The translations under genes were made by a program, and so were the position numbers. From Burkholderiales bacterium UBA954 (GTDB taxonomy: Bacteria; Pseudomonadota; Gammaproteobacteria; Burkholderiales; Burkholderiaceae_A): a stretch of 19,641 nt of DNA. Location of the stretch: NCBI GenBank assembly GCA_002293155.1, contig DBCQ01000029.1, positions 17,069 to 36,709 on the forward strand, written 5' to 3'. The notes below the pieces were generated by a model. That model made no database searches. It was not told the origin of the DNA and saw nothing but the letters and a program-made list of their open reading frames with translations. Below are positions 16,039 through 19,641 of this stretch, one piece after another. Position 1 is the first letter of the stretch. Every line of letters starts with the position of its first letter.

Positions 16039-17097
16039 AACCAGACCCTGGAAGCTCCAATCGAGCGTCTGGCCTGAAGCCAGCGGCACAATATGACCAT
16101 CCGAAAACGACAGAGACTCCTCGATGACTTGCTCGGATCTCCTTAGAATTACCCGTTCCGTATTTCTTTCAAGGCCATAGAAATCCGCTCCAAAAAAACT
16201 AGCAAACGCCTCAAATCGATCAACCGCGCTGACTTCTTCAAATGCCTGAAGATACAACTCTAATGCATAGGGTGCGGAAAAACATCCCGCGCAGCCACAG
16301 GCAGACTCTTTCGCCGACTTCTCGTGGGGTGCGCTATCCGTTCCTAGAAAAAATTTTGGGTTCCCACTCGTTGCTGCCCGCAGTAACGCCTGTCGATGAT
16401 GCTCCCGTTTAAGAATGGGCAAGCAGTACCAGTGGGGGCGAACGCCTCCTTCAAAGAGGGCATTACGGCTATACAATAAATGTTGAGGGGTGATCGTTGC
16501 GGCAATTGGTCCGGATGTCTCACGAACAAAATCAGTGGCTTCCTGAGTCGTAATGTGCTCGAACACAATTTTTAAGCTCGGGTAGTCTCTCCTCAGGGGG
16601 GCAAGTACCTGATCAATAAAAAGCCGCTCTCGATCAAAGACATCGATACCGACCCCAGTGACTTCGCCGTGGATACAGAGCGGAATCTGCAGTCTCTGCA
16701 TAGCGTCTAGGGCAGCTGAGCAATGTCTTAGGTCAGTGACCCCGCTATCAGAGTTAGTTGTCGCTCCCGCTGGATATAGTTTTACAGCCTTGACAACCCC
16801 ACTCTCATAGGCGCGCTGAATCTCCTCGGGCAAGGTAAGGTCCGTGAGGTAAAGGGTCATGAGCGGCTCGAAGGTATAACCCTCATCGACCATGCTTTCC
16901 GGAAGCATTGCTCGAATTCTCTTCGCGTAATCCACAGCCATCACCGTTGTTGTGATGGGAGGCTTTAAGTTCGGCATAACGATTGCTCGGGCGAACTGTC
17001 GGGCTGTATAGGGCAATACAGACGCCATCGCCTTGCCATCTCGGAGATGTAAGTGCCAATCATCTGGCCGAGTAATGATCAGGGTCTGCGGTTTCAA
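16033..17097 (-). CDS. pyrC: PyrC, dihydroorotase
   Basis: Zinc amidohydrolase that cyclises carbamoyl-aspartate to dihydroorotate in de novo pyrimidine synthesis. The 354-residue protein is of the short, E. coli-like homodimeric class. Metal ligands are His15 and His17 (DDWHLHLRDG), the lysine expected to be carboxylated, Lys106 (VKLYPAGATTNS), His143 (CIHGEV), His181 (FEHITT) and catalytic Asp254 (LGTDSAPH). ESACGCAGCFSAP is also typical. The start is TTG and overlaps the glycerate kinase stop as TTGA. No clear ribosome binding site is seen, so initiation probably depends on coupling to the upstream gene. Confidence 0.97.
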   Translation of the reverse strand: MKPQTLIITRPDDWHLHLRDGKAMASVLPYTARQFARAIVMPNLKPPITTTVMAVDYAKRIRAMLPESMVDEGYTFEPLMTLYLTDLTLPEEIQRAYESGVVKAVKLYPAGATTNSDSGVTDLRHCSAALDAMQRLQIPLCIHGEVTGVGIDVFDRERLFIDQVLAPLRRDYPSLKIVFEHITTQEATDFVRETSGPIAATITPQHLLYSRNALFEGGVRPHWYCLPILKREHHRQALLRAATSGNPKFFLGTDSAPHEKSAKESACGCAGCFSAPYALELYLQAFEEVSAVDRFEAFASFFGADFYGLERNTERVILRRSEQVIEESLSFSDGHIVPLASGQTLDWSFQGLVN

Positions 17098-18380
17098 AAT
17101 ACGATGATTGCTCGATAGTCATTCACATTAGTTCGCGTTGGTCCGGTGGTGATCACGTCACCAAGCGGCTCAAACAACCCCAAGCCATTATTATCGTCAA
17201 GTAAATCCCGGCAGGAAATCCCCAGCTGTCTTGCCCGTATAGCCGTATCTGGCTGGAGAATTGCCCCTGCATGCGGACTGACTCCATCGATACCATCGGT
17301 ATCGGCTGCAACCGCCGCAACATGGCCTGCGACACCCAACTCGTCGATAACGATTGATAACGCCAGCAGAAATTCAACGCAGCGCCCACCCCGGCCTTGA
17401 CCCCGGACGGTAACCGTGCACTCTCCACCTGAAATTAAGACAACCGGAAGATTAAATGCCGAATCAGGGAAACGGACCAATTCACGGATCCAAGACCCAT
17501 AGACCTGGGCAACATCTCGTGCCTCTCCGGTGACTGAATCACCCAGCAGAATAGGGCGAATACCGGCCTGTGAAAATACAGATGCTGCAGCCTGAAGGCT
17601 CGCATGTGCCGTGGCGATTAGCGTGGTTTTGGCATGCGCTAAACGAGGATCTCCCGGCTTTGGCGTTTCGGCAATTCGGCCATCCCGGCCCGCATAAAGA
17701 TGCTTCGCAATTGATTCTGGTGGCGAAACGCGCCAGCGCTCTAAGACAGCAAGCGCATCGGCGTAGGTTGATGGGTCTGGCGAGCAAGGGCCCGATGCAA
17801 TCGCCGACGGATCGTCGCCCACGACATCAGAGATCACCAAGGCTACAACCGGTGCCTGAGATGCAAGCGCCAGCTGCCCTCCCTGAATCTTTGAGAGATG
17901 TTTGCGTACGATATTCATCTCGGTAATTGGTGCGCCTGACTTGAGAAGCTGTTGCGTCAGACTCTTTAGATCGGTCATGGTGATCCCGTCAACGGGCAAG
18001 GCTAAGAGGCTGGAGCCGCCCCCCGATACCAAGACAATCAAAAGATCATTTTTCGTGAGGGCTGTAACCTGATTCAAAATATCAAGGGCCGCCCGCTCAC
18101 CGGCCTGATCAGGAACGGGATGGCCTGCCTCAACGCAGGCTATACGCGTCAGGGGAAGGGCGTGGGCATAGCGCGTGATAACGATCCCCGACAGTGGTGC
18201 ATGCTCAGGCCAGGCCTGTTCGACGGCTGCCGCCATACTCGCAGCTGCCTTGCCGGCACCCACTACAAGTGTGCGCCCCCCTGCAGGTGGCTGCGGCAAT
18301 TCAGAGGCAACGATCTTAAGCGGGTCCGCAGCGGCAACTGCTGCCGTAAAACTCTCGCGAAGTAATAACTCAAACGCCAT
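17094..18380 (-). CDS. ttuD: Glycerate 2-kinase, MOFRL family (TtuD/GckA-like)
   Basis: ATP-dependent kinase expected to convert D-glycerate to 2-phosphoglycerate. It has 428 residues. The N-terminal DUF4147 domain shows VVGAGKAAASMA with Lys44, EAGHPVPD, LVSGGGSSLL, and NIVRKHLSKIQGGQLA with SDVVGDDPSAIASGP. The C-terminal MOFRL domain has GRGGRCVEFLLAL and ADTDGIDGVSPHAGA. Homologues in tartrate operons were long annotated as hydroxypyruvate reductase, but family members assayed as enzymes are glycerate kinases. The GRGGR motif is followed by CVE where NQE is common. It starts 11 bp after the ttuC-like gene; the stop overlaps the pyrC start. The neighbour makes glycerate from tartrate in known cases, which supports the assignment. 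Confidence 0.92.
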   Translation of the reverse strand: MAFELLLRESFTAAVAAADPLKIVASELPQPPAGGRTLVVGAGKAAASMAAAVEQAWPEHAPLSGIVITRYAHALPLTRIACVEAGHPVPDQAGERAALDILNQVTALTKNDLLIVLVSGGGSSLLALPVDGITMTDLKSLTQQLLKSGAPITEMNIVRKHLSKIQGGQLALASQAPVVALVISDVVGDDPSAIASGPCSPDPSTYADALAVLERWRVSPPESIAKHLYAGRDGRIAETPKPGDPRLAHAKTTLIATAHASLQAAASVFSQAGIRPILLGDSVTGEARDVAQVYGSWIRELVRFPDSAFNLPVVLISGGECTVTVRGQGRGGRCVEFLLALSIVIDELGVAGHVAAVAADTDGIDGVSPHAGAILQPDTAIRARQLGISCRDLLDDNNGLGLFEPLGDVITTGPTRTNVNDYRAIIVF

Positions 18381-18391
18381 TAATGCTGATC

Positions 18392-19468
18392 TTAGAGGGT
18401 TGCCGTTGCGACTGCATTAGCGATCGCCTTGCCGACATCTTGGGTATTCGCAGACCCGCCGAGATCTCGGGTCTTTGGGCCAGAGGCTAGGACTTCCTCA
18501 ATCGCACTGAGAATTAAATCATGAGCCTGAGGATAACCAAGAAAATCCAACATCATGGCGGCGGACCAGATTTGACCAATCGGATTAGCAACGCCCTTAC
18601 CGGCAATGTCGGGCGCTGAGCCATGTACGGGCTCAAACAGGGAAGGATAGTGGCGGTCAGGATTAAGGTTCGCAGAAGGCGCGATGCCAATCGTTCCCGC
18701 ACAGGCCGGACCGAGATCCGACAGAATATCACCGAATAAATTACTGGCGACCACCACATCAAACCAGTCAGGATGCAAGACAAAATTCGCAGTCAGAATA
18801 TCAATGTGATATTTATCAACGCGGACGCTAGGAAACGACTTCGCCATCTCCGCAACCCGGCCATCCCACCACGGCATTGTGATGGCTATTCCATTAGACT
18901 TTGTCGCAGAGGTTAGATGTTGTTTAGGGCGCTTCTGGGCAAGCTCAAACGCAAACTTCAAAATTCGATCGGTGCCGACACGACTCATAATGGTCTCTTG
19001 AATCGCGATCTCTCGATCTGTATTGGGGTACATGATTCCACCGACCGAGGAGTATTCCCCTTCGGTATTTTCACGAACCACGTAGAAATCGATATCCCCA
19101 GGTCCACGACCTGCTAATGGGCACCTGACCCCTGGCATCAGACGGACGGGCCGAAGGTTTACGTATTGGTCAAAATCACGACGAAACTTTAATAATGAGC
19201 CCCATAGTGAGATATGGTCTGGGACCGTCGCCGGCCACCCAACCGCACCAAAAAAGATAGCGCTGTGATGGCCAATCTGATCTTTCCAATCCGCCGGCAT
19301 CATCTCGCCGTGCTTGAGGTAGTAATCACAAGAGGCAAAATCAAAATGGTCGATGGCGATCGGAATTCCAAACCGCCGAGCAGCCTCATCGAGGACCCGA
19401 AGGCCCTCTGGCATGACTTCAACACCAATACCGTCGCCGGGTATTGCCGCAACTCGAATTGTCGACAT
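18392..19468 (-). CDS. ttuC: TtuC-type tartrate dehydrogenase/decarboxylase or D-malate dehydrogenase
   Basis: NAD-dependent beta-decarboxylating dehydrogenase of the isocitrate/isopropylmalate dehydrogenase superfamily, 358 residues. The N-terminus IPGDGIGVEVMPEGLRVL and the substrate-loop region GAVGWPATVPDHISLWGSLL followed by KFRRDFDQYVNLRPVRL point to the tartrate/D-malate group, not LeuB or Icd. The ENTEGEYSS tyrosine and the DILSDLGP metal-binding aspartates are present. Enzymes of this group act on tartrate, meso-tartrate and D-malate, giving oxaloglycolate, glycerate or pyruvate, so the true substrate is open. It lies 14 bp after the ABC ATPase gene and 11 bp before the glycerate kinase. 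Confidence 0.92.
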   Translation of the reverse strand: MSTIRVAAIPGDGIGVEVMPEGLRVLDEAARRFGIPIAIDHFDFASCDYYLKHGEMMPADWKDQIGHHSAIFFGAVGWPATVPDHISLWGSLLKFRRDFDQYVNLRPVRLMPGVRCPLAGRGPGDIDFYVVRENTEGEYSSVGGIMYPNTDREIAIQETIMSRVGTDRILKFAFELAQKRPKQHLTSATKSNGIAITMPWWDGRVAEMAKSFPSVRVDKYHIDILTANFVLHPDWFDVVVASNLFGDILSDLGPACAGTIGIAPSANLNPDRHYPSLFEPVHGSAPDIAGKGVANPIGQIWSAAMMLDFLGYPQAHDLILSAIEEVLASGPKTRDLGGSANTQDVGKAIANAVATATL

Positions 19469-19482
19469 AAAACGTTTCTTTC

Positions 19483-19641
19483 TTAGTGGCTGAGAATTTT
19501 CGAGAGGAACTCTTGCGCGCGAGGGCTGCGGGGGGCGCCGAAAAACTCTTCTTTTTTGCAGTCTTCCACTATTTTGCCAGCATCCATGAACACGACACGA
19601 TCGGACACCTTTCGAGCAAACCCCATCTCATGGGTAACGAC
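19483..19641 (-). CDS. Polar amino-acid ABC transporter ATP-binding protein, C-terminal fragment (GltL/GlnQ-like)
   Basis: The last 52 codons of an ABC ATPase are in frame from the window edge to a TAA at 19483-19485. They include VVTHEMGFARKV with the H-loop histidine, SDRVVFMDAGKIVEDC, and end in RAQEFLSKILSH. This ending is typical of GltL/GlnQ-type ATPases that energise glutamate/aspartate or related polar amino-acid uptake. Walker A, the signature motif and Walker B lie outside the window. The permease and binding-protein genes are expected upstream, beyond the edge. The 14-bp gap to the ttuC-like gene suggests one operon. The substrate cannot be read from this fragment. Confidence 0.92.
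   Translation of the reverse strand, partial: VVTHEMGFARKVSDRVVFMDAGKIVEDCKKEEFFGAPRSPRAQEFLSKILSH

Noticed and set aside
17094..18380. Hydroxypyruvate reductase as the product of the ttuD-like gene
   Set aside because: That is an older name for this family. The fold and motifs (DUF4147 plus MOFRL) are those of glycerate 2-kinases, and no NAD(P)-binding Rossmann motif is present.
1..19641. CRISPR arrays, insertion sequences, prophage genes or toxin-antitoxin pairs
   Set aside because: No spaced direct repeat array beyond the MraZ boxes, no transposase or integrase motif and no terminal inverted repeats were seen. Nearly all DNA is accounted for by conserved genes.

Overview
The window is a chromosomal segment, almost all of it coding and read from the minus strand. 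It most resembles a betaproteobacterium, probably Burkholderiales. This is inferred from three things: the dcw gene order, the position of the RNase P RNA gene a few kilobases upstream of mraZ, and the presence of a DUF1178 protein and a GltL-like ATPase. No species can be named from sequence alone.

Region 1 (1-11560, minus) is the front part of the division and cell wall (dcw) cluster. In transcription order it runs Pmra, mraZ, rsmH, ftsL, ftsI, murE, murF, mraY, murD, ftsW and murG; murG is cut by the window edge. The genes overlap or abut by a few bases, with several GTG starts, so they look translationally coupled. Together they make UDP-MurNAc-pentapeptide (murE, murF, murD), lipid I and lipid II (mraY, murG), and the septal synthase (ftsW, ftsI) with its scaffold ftsL. 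mraZ and rsmH are a transcriptional regulator and a 16S rRNA methyltransferase. The operon head has a good sigma70-type promoter and four MraZ boxes at an exact 10-bp period, which also bear on where mraZ starts.

Region 2 (11561-13682, minus) starts with about 165 bp of AT-rich intergenic DNA. Upstream of it are a DUF1178 zinc-ribbon protein, a histidine-phosphatase-family enzyme, glyoxalase I (gloA) and the RNase P RNA gene (rnpB). gloA begins only about 21 bp after the rnpB 3' end. rnpB carries a compensated base-pair change in its core P4 helix.

Region 3 (13683-16028, plus) is the only clear plus-strand gene: a membrane-bound hybrid sensor histidine kinase (Cache-like sensor, HAMP, HisKA, HATPase, receiver). 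It diverges from rnpB across about 70 bp. Its start region lacks a Shine-Dalgarno sequence and has two inverted repeats.

Region 4 (16033-19641, minus) is a likely operon: the C-terminus of a polar amino-acid ABC transporter ATPase, a TtuC-type tartrate/malate dehydrogenase, a MOFRL-family glycerate 2-kinase (ttuD-like) and dihydroorotase (pyrC). pyrC overlaps the kinase stop codon and is only 4 bp, tail to tail, from the histidine kinase.

Most of this is conserved housekeeping DNA. I see no CRISPR array, insertion sequence, prophage, tRNA or clear novel system. The more interesting points are the RNase P core covariation, the MraZ operator geometry, the sensor kinase start region, and the transporter-ttuC-ttuD-pyrC arrangement.
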